Of a stretch of DNA of 62,421 nucleotides, positions 50,873 to 60,833 are shown piece after piece; the first letter of the stretch is position 1; each line of letters opens with the position of its first letter. Made by a program: the position numbers and the translations under genes. Location: NCBI RefSeq assembly GCF_902804475.1, contig NZ_CADCSU010000084.1, positions 1 through 62,421 of the forward strand, written 5' to 3'. The notes beneath the pieces were generated by a model. It had not been told where the DNA came from and searched no databases. It saw only the letters and a list, made by a program, of their open reading frames with translations. The DNA comes from Flavobacterium bizetiae. GTDB lineage: Bacteria > Bacteroidota > Bacteroidia > Flavobacteriales > Flavobacteriaceae.

Positions 50873-52192
50873 ATGTTTTCAAAATTTCAAAATCACATCG
50901 CTTCAAGATTTCCATTTCTGGGAGATAAAAAACTATTTCTGGCAGTTAGCGGAGGTTTAGATAGCATGGTTTTATTGCATTTATTACAGCAATTGCCTTG
51001 TCAAATTGCGGTTTTGCATTGCAATTTCCAACTTCGCGGATTAGAAAGTTTTGGTGATCAGAGTTTTATTCAGGATTATTGTGATAGAAATAACATTCCT
51101 ATTTTTACCACTCAATTTGATACCGAAGCATTTGCCAAAGATTACAAATTATCGACGCAAGTTGCAGCGCGTGAATTACGTTACAGTTGGTTTTACGAAC
51201 TTTTAGAAGAAGAAAAATTCGATTATATTCTAACGGCGCATCACGCTGATGATAATCTGGAAACCTTTATTATCAACTTAACTAGGGGAACGGGATTAGA
51301 AGGATTAACCGGAATTCCGGAAGAAAACGATCGAATTATTCGTCCGCTTTTGCCTTTTTCAAGAGACAAAATCCTGAAATATGCGCAGGAAAACAATATC
51401 GACTGGCGAGAAGACAGCAGCAATGCATCGAACAAATATCTTCGAAATAAAATTCGTCATGATTTAGTGCCGATACTGAAAGAAATCAATCCTAATTTTT
51501 TGAATGCTTTGCAGAAAACACAGTCCTATTTGCGGGAATCTCAGGAAATGGCCGAGGATGCGTCGATTATGATTTATCAGCAAGTGGCAAAAGAAGAAGG
51601 TGAGGATATTCATTTTGATTTAAATCAACTTAAAAAATTACCTAATTATAAATCTTACCTCTACCAGTGGCTCAATGAATTTGGTTTTTTGGCCTGGAAC
51701 GATATTTATGATCTGGTTGATGGACAATCTGGAAAACAGGTGTTTTCGGCTGAATTTAGAGTGTTAAAAAACCGCGATACTTTGATTTTAAGCCCACTTT
51801 CTCAAAGATTAGAAAAGGAAGAATTTGAGATTGGAGTAAGTGATACAGAAGTTAATTTTCCCTTAAAATTGAGGCTTTGTAACATAAGTCACATCACAGT
51901 ACATGATAATAAGGCTATATTTGTGGACGCTGAAAAAATCCAGTTTCCTTTGGTTTTACGTAAATGGAATACGGGGGATATTTTTCAGCCATTTGGGATG
52001 AATGGAAAATCAAAAAAAGTGAGTAAACTTTTTAAAGATGAGAAATTATCGCTGATCGAAAAAGAAAAAATATGGATTTTATCCTCAGCCAATCAGATTG
52101 TCTGGGTGATTGGTGTCAGACAGGATGAACGTTTTAAAATTGAAAATACTACAAGAAAAATACTTAAAATAGAATTGCACAATGAACTTTAA
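50873..52192 (+). CDS. tilS: tRNA(Ile)-lysidine synthase
   Basis: 439 residues. The PP-loop AVSGGLDSMVLLHLL (26-31 SGGLDS) binds ATP; HCNFQLRGLES and LTAHHADDNLETFIINLTRG follow, as in TilS. The C-terminal substrate-binding domains end with FGMNGKSKKVSKLFKDEKLS. It converts C34 of tRNA-Ile(CAU) to lysidine and is essential. Its stop overlaps the start region of the dsbD-like frame. Confidence 0.97.
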   Translation: MFSKFQNHIASRFPFLGDKKLFLAVSGGLDSMVLLHLLQQLPCQIAVLHCNFQLRGLESFGDQSFIQDYCDRNNIPIFTTQFDTEAFAKDYKLSTQVAARELRYSWFYELLEEEKFDYILTAHHADDNLETFIINLTRGTGLEGLTGIPEENDRIIRPLLPFSRDKILKYAQENNIDWREDSSNASNKYLRNKIRHDLVPILKEINPNFLNALQKTQSYLRESQEMAEDASIMIYQQVAKEEGEDIHFDLNQLKKLPNYKSYLYQWLNEFGFLAWNDIYDLVDGQSGKQVFSAEFRVLKNRDTLILSPLSQRLEKEEFEIGVSDTEVNFPLKLRLCNISHITVHDNKAIFVDAEKIQFPLVLRKWNTGDIFQPFGMNGKSKKVSKLFKDEKLSLIEKEKIWILSSANQIVWVIGVRQDERFKIENTTRKILKIELHNEL

Positions 52193-52211
52193 TCAATACC
52201 ATCAAACAATA

Positions 52212-54275
52212 ATGTCGAAAAGTGTTTGGAATAAAATCATCATAATTTTCCTGTTTTTTGCTTTTGCAAAAGGAAATGCACAAATCCTAGAGCCAGTAAA
52301 ATGGACTTCAAAAATTGAAAAAAAATCAGCAACTAATGCTGTTTTAATCTTTGATGGAACAATTGAAAAAGACTGGCATATGTATTCGCAATTTACACCA
52401 GATGGTGGGCCTCTTGCGCTTGAGATTACATTTAAAAATCAAAAAGGTAATTATACTTTAGTTGGAAAGGCTAAAGAAGGTAAAACCAGAACAGCCTTTA
52501 ATGATGTTTTTGGTGTAAATGAAACGTTCTTTGAAGGTAGAGCACATATCGAGCAGGAAATCACGATCATTAATCCGAACTTAAAAACGGTTGATGTTGA
52601 GTTCGATTTTCAGGTTTGTAAAGAAGTTTGTATCAATTCGAATAAGAAATTCTCTATTGCAATTCCCTCAACATTTAAAATGGATGCCGTTGCAAGTGTA
52701 GCAGAAGTAAAGAAAGATGAAACTAAAGTAGTTGGTCTGACAGTTGATACTGTAAAACCAACAATTGAACCAGCTAAGGTTGAAACAATAAAAGATGTTG
52801 TTGCTCAAACTCCATCAAAAGAAGATATGCCTGGGCCAGCTCCGGCAAGAAGTTTATGGTCGATCTTTTTTATTGCTTTTATCTCAGGATTTGCAGCGTT
52901 GCTTACGCCTTGTGTTTTCCCGATGATCCCAATGACGGTAAGTTTCTTTACCAAGCAAAGTAAAAGCAGAGCAAAAGGTATTCGTAATGCTATTTTTTAC
53001 GGACTTTCGATTATCGCTATTTATGTTATTTTAGGATTAATTGTAACTAAAATATTTGGTGCAGATGCATTAAATGCTTTGTCTACAGATGTTTGGTTTA
53101 ACTTAATCTTCTTTATTATATTGATCATTTTTGCTACTTCATTTTTGGGTGCATTCGAAATTATGCTGCCAAATTCATGGGGAAATAAAGTAGATCAGCA
53201 AGCAGACAGAGGCGGAATAATAGGAATACTATTTATGGCTTTAGCTTTGGCAATTGTATCATTTTCTTGTACGGGGCCAATTGTAGGGACTTTATTGGTA
53301 GAAGCGGCTTCAAACGGAGGGATTGCTCCGGTTGTCGGAATGTTAGGGTTTTCTTTAGCATTAGCATTACCATTTATGTTATTTGCAATGTTCCCGGGCT
53401 GGTTAAATTCATTACCAAAATCGGGTGGATGGTTAAATACTGTAAAAGTAGTTTTAGGATTTTTAGAATTGGCTTTAGCATTTAAATTTTTATCAAATGC
53501 AGATTTAGTTTTACAATTGCATTTTCTTGAAAGAGAAGTTTTCATCGCGATCTGGATCGCTATTTTTGCAGCTCTGACTTTATATTTATTTGGTAAAATT
53601 TCATTGCCACACGATAGTCCGCTGCAACATATTTCAGTTGGAAGATTGTATTTAGGATTACTTACATTAGTCTTTACAGTGTATTTAATTCCAGGACTTT
53701 GGGGAGCACCATTAAAATTAATTAGCGCTTTCCCGCCACCGCCACAATATAGCGAAAGCCCGTTTGGAGTAGGAGGTTCTGCTAATTCATTAGGAGGTGC
53801 CGAAGCTATAAAAGGATTGCCTGACGGAGCAGAATTAGGCCCACACGGTATCATGGTTTTTCATGATTATGAAGATGGTCTGGCCTATGCAAAATCAATC
53901 AATAAACCAATCATGCTTGATTTTACCGGGTATGCTTGCGTGAATTGCAGAAAAATGGAGAACAATGTTTGGTCTGAGCCAACGATTTTACCAATCCTGA
54001 AAAACGATGTTGTGTTGATTTCTCTTTATGTAGATGATAAACGCGAGTTGCCAAAAGAGGAACAATTTGTAACTAAATCTGGCGATAAGATCATTACAGT
54101 TGGCGATAAATGGACTGATTTTATGATTTCAAAATATAAAACCAACACGCAGCCATTGTACATTATAACAGATTTGGAAGGCAATAATTTAAACACTTCA
54201 AAACCTACTATAAGTTATGTAAATGCAGATGAATATTTGCATTGGCTGAAAGAAGGAATTGGAAATTTTAAATAA
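52212..54275 (+). CDS. dsbD: Thiol:disulfide interchange protein DsbD
   Basis: About 687 residues from the ATG at 52212. A frame from 52182 overlaps tilS by 11 bp and adds ten residues in front of the signal peptide (SVWNKIIIIFLFFAFAKGNA). The order is: DsbD alpha-type domain with VCKEVC (about 30-160), a linker, eight membrane helices with LLTPCVFPMIPMTVSFF and SCTGPIVGTLL, and a periplasmic thioredoxin domain with FTGYACVNCRKMEN. All three Cys pairs needed for electron relay are present. It passes electrons from cytosolic thioredoxin to the periplasm. Confidence 0.95.
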   Translation: MSKSVWNKIIIIFLFFAFAKGNAQILEPVKWTSKIEKKSATNAVLIFDGTIEKDWHMYSQFTPDGGPLALEITFKNQKGNYTLVGKAKEGKTRTAFNDVFGVNETFFEGRAHIEQEITIINPNLKTVDVEFDFQVCKEVCINSNKKFSIAIPSTFKMDAVASVAEVKKDETKVVGLTVDTVKPTIEPAKVETIKDVVAQTPSKEDMPGPAPARSLWSIFFIAFISGFAALLTPCVFPMIPMTVSFFTKQSKSRAKGIRNAIFYGLSIIAIYVILGLIVTKIFGADALNALSTDVWFNLIFFIILIIFATSFLGAFEIMLPNSWGNKVDQQADRGGIIGILFMALALAIVSFSCTGPIVGTLLVEAASNGGIAPVVGMLGFSLALALPFMLFAMFPGWLNSLPKSGGWLNTVKVVLGFLELALAFKFLSNADLVLQLHFLEREVFIAIWIAIFAALTLYLFGKISLPHDSPLQHISVGRLYLGLLTLVFTVYLIPGLWGAPLKLISAFPPPPQYSESPFGVGGSANSLGGAEAIKGLPDGAELGPHGIMVFHDYEDGLAYAKSINKPIMLDFTGYACVNCRKMENNVWSEPTILPILKNDVVLISLYVDDKRELPKEEQFVTKSGDKIITVGDKWTDFMISKYKTNTQPLYIITDLEGNNLNTSKPTISYVNADEYLHWLKEGIGNFK

Positions 54276-54385
54276 TCCTTTTTTTTTAAGAAGATAGAAT
54301 CTAGAGAATAGCATAAAGAAGTTAAGGAATCTAAAAACTGAATTCTAAAATCTAAATAATATTAAGGTTGAAATTAATTCAAAAT

Positions 54386-54421
54386 AAAAAGCACTCTAAG
54401 TCAGACTCAGAGTGCTTTTTT
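54386..54421 (+). terminator. Terminator after dsbD
   Basis: AAAAAGCACTCT and AGAGTGCTTTTT form a 12-bp stem around AAGTCAGACTC, followed by T. An almost identical hairpin lies at 54644-54679. Confidence 0.85.
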
Positions 54422-54450
54422 GGTCTTAGGAATAATGAGAATAGTTTTTT

Positions 54451-54546
54451 TCAGGAGCTAATCTCGCTATAGGTTCCAATCTTTTATTTTTTAAAGGAAA
54501 AAAATAAAAGATTTCCACTTCTATCGGGGCTAGGACAATCATTTCC
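54451..54546. repeat. Dispersed repeat, copy 3 (inverted)
   Basis: Read on the minus strand it starts GATTGTCCTAGCCCCGATAG, then AAGTGGAAATC, and ends with AGCGAGATTAGCTCC. The beginning matches copies 1 and 2. The middle is replaced by a different hairpin (CTTTTATTTTTTAAAGGA with its partner AAAAATAAAAG). Confidence 0.7.
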
Positions 54547-54643
54547 ATAACCATGTTTTCGTTTAGTTTGTCATTTTAGAATCTATACTCTATACTCTAT
54601 TCTTTTTAATCTATCTTCTTTCCTTAAAAATAATTAAAGCAAA

Positions 54644-54679
54644 AAAAAGCACTCTGAGTCAGACTCAGAGCGCTTTTTT
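54644..54679 (-). terminator. Terminator after amt
   Basis: AAAAAGCACTCTGAGT and ACTCAGAGCGCTTTTT pair around CAG, with one G-T or mismatch position. It works on either strand. It lies 34 bp after the amt stop. Confidence 0.85.
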
Positions 54680-54712
54680 AATTTTGGCTAGGTTTTGGTT
54701 TTGGTTTGTTTT

Positions 54713-56029
54713 TTATAAAAATTCTCCGTGTTGAGAAATGTCTAATCCTAATTCTTCTTTTTCTTCAGTAACTCTTAGTGGTGTAATTTTATTTACAACA
54801 AAGAATAAAATATAAGAACCTACAAAAGCGAAGATTGAAACCACTACTAAAGCAGTTAATTGGTTGATGAATAAAGTTGGAGTTCCGAAAATCAAACCTT
54901 GATTATCTCCAACAGCCGGGTTGATCGCTTTAGAAGCAAAAACACCAGTTAGCAACATTCCTACCATACCACCAACACCGTGACAGGCAAAAACATCTAA
55001 AGCATCATCAATTTTACCTTTAGGAAATTTACTTACTACAAGGTTACTGACAATTGCAGAGAATGCTCCGATGAAAATTGCGTGAGGAATGCTAACGAAG
55101 CCTGCGGCAGGTGTAATAGCAACAAGGCCTACCACAGCTCCGATACATGCACCAAGTGCTGATAATTTATGTCCGATTATTTTATCAAGGAAAACCCATG
55201 CCATAGCAGCTGCAGCAGCGGCAACAGTTGTAGTTCCTAAAGCCTGAACAGCTAAACCGTTTGCTCCAAGTGCAGAACCTGCGTTGAAACCAAACCATCC
55301 GAACCACAGTAAACCTGTACCTAATAGTACATAGGTAATTCTGGCAGGATTTACTTTTTGAACTTTTCTTTTTCCTAAGAAGATTGCTCCGGCCAATGCA
55401 GCCCAACCAGCGCTCATATGCACCACAGTTCCTCCGGCGAAATCTAATACTCCCATTTTAAAGAAAACTCCATCAGGATGCCAGGTCATGTGTGCCAAAG
55501 GAGAATATATAAAGATGATAAATAAAACCATGAATAGTAAATAAGCCCAGAAACGTACACGCTCTGCAAATGCACCCGTAATTAATGCAGGTGTAATGAT
55601 GGCAAATTTTGCCTGAAACAATGCAAATAACATAAAGGGAATAGTTGGGGCAAGACTCCATGCGGTATTAGTGCCAACACCTTCAAAGAATAAATTAGTA
55701 GATGGATTTCCGATGATTCCTCCAATAGTAGGCCCAAAAGCCAATCCGAAAGCAACAACAACCCATAAAATAGTAACAATTACCATTGCCATGAAACTTT
55801 GAAGCATTGTACTGATAACGTTTTTCTTACCTACCATTCCTCCGTAGAAAAATCCTAGTCCTGGTGTCATAAGCAATACAAATGCAGTTGCTACGATCAT
55901 CCAAGCTGTATCTCCTGTGTCAAACTTTACAGCTTCTGCCGGAATAGGGTTATCGCTCAGAATAAAGTTTGATATAAAGGTTAGTACCAAAATAGTGATT
56001 AGGATCACACTTAAAATAATTTTTCGCAT
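54713..56029 (-). CDS. amt: Ammonium transporter
   Basis: 438 residues with an N-terminal signal-like helix and 11 membrane helices. Family motifs are TGDTAWMIVATAFVLLMTPG, GLGFFYGGMVGKKNV, FDFAGG-type segment VLDFAGGTVVHMSAGWAALA (first pore His region) and ACHGVGGMVGMLLTGVFASK (second pore His). It carries ammonium inward. No glnK/P-II gene is adjacent, unlike in many bacteria. It is monocistronic. Confidence 0.97.
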   Translation of the reverse strand: MRKIILSVILITILVLTFISNFILSDNPIPAEAVKFDTGDTAWMIVATAFVLLMTPGLGFFYGGMVGKKNVISTMLQSFMAMVIVTILWVVVAFGLAFGPTIGGIIGNPSTNLFFEGVGTNTAWSLAPTIPFMLFALFQAKFAIITPALITGAFAERVRFWAYLLFMVLFIIFIYSPLAHMTWHPDGVFFKMGVLDFAGGTVVHMSAGWAALAGAIFLGKRKVQKVNPARITYVLLGTGLLWFGWFGFNAGSALGANGLAVQALGTTTVAAAAAAMAWVFLDKIIGHKLSALGACIGAVVGLVAITPAAGFVSIPHAIFIGAFSAIVSNLVVSKFPKGKIDDALDVFACHGVGGMVGMLLTGVFASKAINPAVGDNQGLIFGTPTLFINQLTALVVVSIFAFVGSYILFFVVNKITPLRVTEEKEELGLDISQHGEFL

Positions 56030-56312
56030 AGTTATTTGGTTTTAAATCTTTTATAAAATTAAAAAATCAATCGACAGCCCTATAAAAAATAGAGTGCAAT
56101 GCTTAATTTTTGTTAATTTTAAAATTTAACCCCCTGTATTTTACGTGTATTTGTTAAAATGAACTTAAAATTTGTAATTTATTAATGAGAAACACTAAGA
56201 TTTGCCTGGAAAAAGATTTTGTTAACAGAAAAATGAAAGAATAATTGTAATTTTAAGAGTAGTTGCGTTTAAAAAATTAAAGATTTAATCGAAACTATGA
56301 TAATTTTAAAAT
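56030..56312. other. AT-rich spacer upstream of amt
   Basis: No gene, repeat or clean -7 box is seen. It probably holds the amt promoter, perhaps a nitrogen-regulated one of a type I cannot recognise. Confidence 0.4.
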
Positions 56313-56352
56313 AAAAAGGCACCAACTGAATTTCTCAATTGGTGCCTTTTTT
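56313..56352 (-). terminator. Terminator after the amidohydrolase genes
   Basis: AAAAAGGCACCAA and TTGGTGCCTTTTTT flank a short loop, with a T-tail on both strands. It lies 17 bp after the stop at 56369. Confidence 0.85.
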
Positions 56353-56368
56353 ATCAAAAAGTGTTGGT

Positions 56369-57676
56369 TTATTTCTGGTTGTATTTCGCTTTAAATTTAT
56401 CGTTTAATTTCGTTTGGAAAGTTTCTAAGTTAATCGATCTTCCCTGAATAAACGCAGTGGTTAATTTATTGGTTCTCATATCAAGTGCATCCCCTTCAGA
56501 AATAAATAAAGTAGCATCTTTGCCTGATTCTAATGTACCACAAGTAGCATCAATACCTAATAATTTTGCAGTATTAGAAGTAATAAGTTGTAATGCTTTT
56601 TCTTTGTCTAAGCCAAAAGCAGCGCAAGTTCCTGCCAGAAACGGAAGATTTCTAACACTCATGCGCTCGTGATCTCCGCTGTTTTCAAGACCCACCACAA
56701 TACCTTTATCTGTAAGTATTTTAGCCATTTTGTAGGGAAGATTTACATCTTCGTCATCACTTGTTGGCATATCATGAACGCGTCTTAGTAAAACACCCAC
56801 ATTATATTTTTGCAACACATCAGCTGATTTGTATGCTTCGAATCCGCCAACAATAACAATTTTTTTGATCTGGTTGTCAACAGCCAATTGTATTGCATCT
56901 ACAATTTGTTTCTCTTCATCAGCATGAATATAAAGTGTTTGAGTTCCGTCAAAAAGTCCTTTTGTAGCTTCTAAAACTACGTTTCTTTCTTTTGCAGGAG
57001 CCTGATTGTATGCTTTTGAGTTGACAAGAAATGCCGATACTTCTTCAACTTGTTTAGGATAATCTTTGTTGGCTTCGATTATTCCCGGTTCAAACCACGA
57101 TCCTGATCTTTTAAAGTTCGATGGAAAATTAAGATGAATTCCGTCGTTTTCTTTTAAAATAGCATCTTGCCAGCTCCAGGCATCTAATTGTACAACTGAA
57201 GATGTTCCTGAAATTCGGCCTCCTCGTGGCGTAATTTGTGCAATTAAAATACCGTTTGGACGTACTGTTTCTACTACTTTTGATTCTGAGTTGTAAGCAA
57301 TAATACTTCTCACATTCGGGTTAAAACTACCAATTTCTTCCTGATCGTCTGATGATTTTACAGCATCAATTTCTACCAAACCTAATGTTGCGTTAGGAAC
57401 AATAAATCCAGGGTAAACATGTTTTCCGCTGGCATCAATTGTAGTATCATAAGCATTGGCGGCAAGTCGTATTGTTGTTGCATCGGCCACCAGCGTAATT
57501 TTTCCGTCTTTAAAACCAATCGCACTATTCTGGATAACAGTCCCATTTCCTAAATGCGCAGTGGCATTTAAAATTAAAACTGATTTAGTTTGTTTTGGTG
57601 CCGGTATTTGTTGTGCTTTTATTTGTACCGAAGCACAAACTGCCAGCAGCATTATATAGATGTTTTTATGTATCAT
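56369..57676 (-). CDS. Secreted amidohydrolase-like protein without the HxH metal motif
   Basis: 435 residues with signal peptide (IYIMLLAVCASVQIKAQQ). The fold follows amidohydrolases: ILNATAHLGNGTVIQNSAIG (beta-sandwich), DASGKHVYPGFIVPNATLGL where the normal PGFIDxHxH should be, and the C-terminal LITSNTAKLLGIDATCGTLE. The metal-binding H-x-H is replaced by VPNAT, so classical metal catalysis is doubtful. The enzyme may be inactive or use another site. It lies 39 bp after the 996-residue relative and is probably co-transcribed. Confidence 0.85.
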   Translation of the reverse strand: MIHKNIYIMLLAVCASVQIKAQQIPAPKQTKSVLILNATAHLGNGTVIQNSAIGFKDGKITLVADATTIRLAANAYDTTIDASGKHVYPGFIVPNATLGLVEIDAVKSSDDQEEIGSFNPNVRSIIAYNSESKVVETVRPNGILIAQITPRGGRISGTSSVVQLDAWSWQDAILKENDGIHLNFPSNFKRSGSWFEPGIIEANKDYPKQVEEVSAFLVNSKAYNQAPAKERNVVLEATKGLFDGTQTLYIHADEEKQIVDAIQLAVDNQIKKIVIVGGFEAYKSADVLQKYNVGVLLRRVHDMPTSDDEDVNLPYKMAKILTDKGIVVGLENSGDHERMSVRNLPFLAGTCAAFGLDKEKALQLITSNTAKLLGIDATCGTLESGKDATLFISEGDALDMRTNKLTTAFIQGRSINLETFQTKLNDKFKAKYNQK

Positions 57677-57715
57677 ATTGTTTTTTTTAATCTTTATGAA
57701 TTTGTAACGCCCTAA

Positions 57716-60706
57716 TTATTGTTCTAAAGTATCACAGTGATATTCTGTTTTTTCTTTTTTTGTAGGTGGTTGAGTGCTCAATCCTTTGTTTTTTTCTTGT
57801 AGCATTTGCCCAATCAACAAACTTCTTTCCTTAGTAATGGCCAATTGTTTTTCGGCATCTTTTTCAATATCAAAATAAACAACACCTTCAATAATTGTTT
57901 TCTCGGCTTTAGCATAAATAGATAAAGGATTATCGCTCCATAAAACAACATCAGCATCTTTACCTACTTTAAGACTTCCTACCTTATCATCAATATGTAA
58001 TAATTTAGCAGGATTCAGAGTTACGAATTTCCAGGCATCTTCCTCAGAAATATTACCATATTTCACCGCTTTAGCAGCTTCCTGATTTAGTCTTCTAGAC
58101 ATTTCGGCATCATCAGAGTTATACGCTACCACCAATCCTTCATTGTGCATAATTGGCCCGTTGAACGGAATTGCATCATTTACCTCAAATTTATAAGCCC
58201 ACCAGTCAGAGAAAGTCGAAGCTCCAACTCCGTGTTGTTTCATTTTATCAGCTACTTTATAACCTTCAAGAATATGGGTAAAAGTGTTTACTTTAAAATT
58301 GAATTTCTCTGTAACATTCATAAGCATCAAAATCTCAGATTCTACATAAGAGTGACATGTAATAAAACGCTCTTTATTGATAATTTCAGCAATGGTTTGT
58401 AATTCTAGATCAACTCTTGGCGCTTTTCCTTTTTTAGAACCAGCGTTGAATTTTTTCCAGCTTTCGTCATATTCTTTAGCACGCTGAAAATAATCGGTAA
58501 AAACCTGTTCAACACCCATTCTTGTTTGTGGAAAACGAGTAGGATTATCAATACCCCAATTCGCTTGTTTTACATTTTCTCCCAAAGCAAATTTGATAAA
58601 CTTAGGTTGATTTTTGTATAACATTTCCTCTGGTGCAGCGCCCCATTTCCATTTTACAATAGCAGAACGTCCACCAATAGGGTTCGCAGATCCGTGTAAT
58701 AATTGAGAGATTGTTACACCTCCGGCAAGATCTCTATAAATATTAATGTCCTCAGAATTCACTACATCCTGAATCGTAACTTCGGCAGTAGAGTTGTGGC
58801 CCATTTCGTTTACACCCTTAGAAATAGCGATATGCGAGTGCTCATCGATAATTCCGCTTGTAATATGTTTGCCTTTTGCATCAATAACGGTTGCAGATGC
58901 ATCTGAAAGATTTTTGCCAACAGCAGCAATTTTTCCGTTTTTAATTAAAACATCCGTTTCAGTTAAAATACCTTCTTTTTCGTTTGTCCAAACTGTAGCA
59001 TTTTTAAACAACAAAGTCTGAGCCGTTAGTTTTTTAGCATCACCAAAAGCAACATTTGGATACGTTGTTGGGATAACAGGATTTGGTTTTTCTGCTTTTA
59101 CAGTATCTTTTACTGCCACAAATGCGCTTGTTCTTAAAGCCGTCCAAACTAGTTCGTCTCCGTTTGCAAAGACTGCTTTTCCAGATAAACTTTCCGGTTT
59201 TTCTATGAACCCTGTTAAACGCGTAAAGTTAGCTTTGATAGTATCTGCAGGTTTAATTAAAAGAGAAATCCAGTTTTTAGAAACCGCAAAAGTGCTATTT
59301 ACTTTTTTATCGTCAGTGGTAGTTATCTCTGATTTTGGAGCATTAGCAGTTCCTTCAATTTTCCATTTATAGGTATCTTTTCCAACCGTTAGATTGTAGT
59401 TTCCACGAATGTCTTTTGAATTAATATCATTTACAACATACTTTGTTCCCTGAACCCAGTTTTCGTATAAGATTGTTTTTTCATCGAAGATTTCTCCCGA
59501 AGTAATCACAAAATTGGCATAACTTCCGGTTTTTAAACTTCCTACTTCATTGCTTTTTCCAAGAATTGCAGCCGGAATTGTAGTTAAGGCTTCTAACGCT
59601 TTTGTTTTATCAAAACCGTATTTAATAGCTTTGAGTAAGTTAGGTTTAAAGTCTTCTGTCTTTTTTAATTTGTCTGTAGTCAGGGCAAAAACAACACCAT
59701 TATCAGATAATATTTTTAGGTTTGATGGCGCCTGGTTCCAGAAACGCATATCTGTTAATTCAATTTGATTTGATAAATACGGATTCGAAACATCATACGC
59801 TTCGGGAAAACTTACCGGAATAATAAATTTAGCATTCGTATTTTTGATTTCGTCGATTCTTTCAAACTCATTTCCGTTACCTTTTAGAATATAGGTTAAA
59901 CCAAATTCCTTAGCAATTTTAGCAGCTCTCAAACTGTTTAGTTTGTCTTCGGTAGTAAAAATCTGAACCAGTTTTTCGTTGTTTGCCAAGGCTTCTAACG
60001 ATAAATCTTTAGTTTCAGAATTTCCTTTTTTGTACCAGTCAAGATCCAAATACATTTGGCGCAACAAAGCCATCATACCCATTAATGAACTCGGATAAGC
60101 CTGATTTGTTAGAGCGCTTCTTGAAAAAGCAAGGTGATTGGTGATTTTATTGGCAATTATTTGTTTGCTGTTTTGGGTATTGTTTAATGCAACCAGGATT
60201 CCGGTTCCCTGAGCAATTCCGTCAGGAATGTGAGTTCCTACTACTCCAAAACCAGCTTTTAGTAATTCTTCTGCTTTTGGTTGGTCGTATTTAAAAGTCT
60301 CATAAGTATTTACTTCAGGACGAACGCTTTCGTTCCAGTAGTAACCCACTCTTTTTGTATCATACAAAGGATCGCGGCTACGGCCTAAATTACTTTTTGG
60401 TTTTTCAACTCCAAAACTCGTGTAAATATCAATAAACGAAGGATAAATTGTTTTTCCTTCAAGATCAATTGTAATACTGTTTTTAGGAACTGAAATGTTA
60501 TTGCCAACAGAAACAACTTTACCATCCTGAATGAGTAAAGTACCTTTTTCGATTTTTTGAGTTGGAGTAACATAAATAGTGGCATTTGTAAAAACAGTGT
60601 AATTTTTGTTCTTGTTCTGCACACTTTCATTAATAGGGAAATAATCCTGAGCGTATGTTTTTGTTAAAAAAACACTCAAAAAGAGTAGGAGTAGGGCTTT
60701 TTTCAT
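57716..60706 (-). CDS. Secreted tandem amidohydrolase
   Basis: 996 residues with signal peptide (ALLLLFLSVFLTKTYAQD). Two amidohydrolase modules are visible. The first (about 30-430) has IYPSFIDIYTSFGVEK without H-x-H. The second (about 565-960) has HITSGIIDEHSHIAISKGVN with an intact H-x-H, GSANPIGGRSAIVKWKWG, ITCHSYVESEILML and a final Asp region (VVAYNSDDAEMSRRLNQE). Only the second looks able to bind metal. It is likely periplasmic or outer-membrane associated. The substrate (a cyclic amide or peptide) is unknown. Confidence 0.9.
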   Translation of the reverse strand: MKKALLLLFLSVFLTKTYAQDYFPINESVQNKNKNYTVFTNATIYVTPTQKIEKGTLLIQDGKVVSVGNNISVPKNSITIDLEGKTIYPSFIDIYTSFGVEKPKSNLGRSRDPLYDTKRVGYYWNESVRPEVNTYETFKYDQPKAEELLKAGFGVVGTHIPDGIAQGTGILVALNNTQNSKQIIANKITNHLAFSRSALTNQAYPSSLMGMMALLRQMYLDLDWYKKGNSETKDLSLEALANNEKLVQIFTTEDKLNSLRAAKIAKEFGLTYILKGNGNEFERIDEIKNTNAKFIIPVSFPEAYDVSNPYLSNQIELTDMRFWNQAPSNLKILSDNGVVFALTTDKLKKTEDFKPNLLKAIKYGFDKTKALEALTTIPAAILGKSNEVGSLKTGSYANFVITSGEIFDEKTILYENWVQGTKYVVNDINSKDIRGNYNLTVGKDTYKWKIEGTANAPKSEITTTDDKKVNSTFAVSKNWISLLIKPADTIKANFTRLTGFIEKPESLSGKAVFANGDELVWTALRTSAFVAVKDTVKAEKPNPVIPTTYPNVAFGDAKKLTAQTLLFKNATVWTNEKEGILTETDVLIKNGKIAAVGKNLSDASATVIDAKGKHITSGIIDEHSHIAISKGVNEMGHNSTAEVTIQDVVNSEDINIYRDLAGGVTISQLLHGSANPIGGRSAIVKWKWGAAPEEMLYKNQPKFIKFALGENVKQANWGIDNPTRFPQTRMGVEQVFTDYFQRAKEYDESWKKFNAGSKKGKAPRVDLELQTIAEIINKERFITCHSYVESEILMLMNVTEKFNFKVNTFTHILEGYKVADKMKQHGVGASTFSDWWAYKFEVNDAIPFNGPIMHNEGLVVAYNSDDAEMSRRLNQEAAKAVKYGNISEEDAWKFVTLNPAKLLHIDDKVGSLKVGKDADVVLWSDNPLSIYAKAEKTIIEGVVYFDIEKDAEKQLAITKERSLLIGQMLQEKNKGLSTQPPTKKEKTEYHCDTLEQ

Positions 60707-60833
60707 AGTTAATTTGCAAATTTGTTGCTAAAAATATGAAATATATGTTATCTAAAATTTATTTTATAAATGTTTTTTCTTTATTTACATCATAATTAAT
60801 TAAACCATTGATAAGTAGCGCTTATAGAATAGT

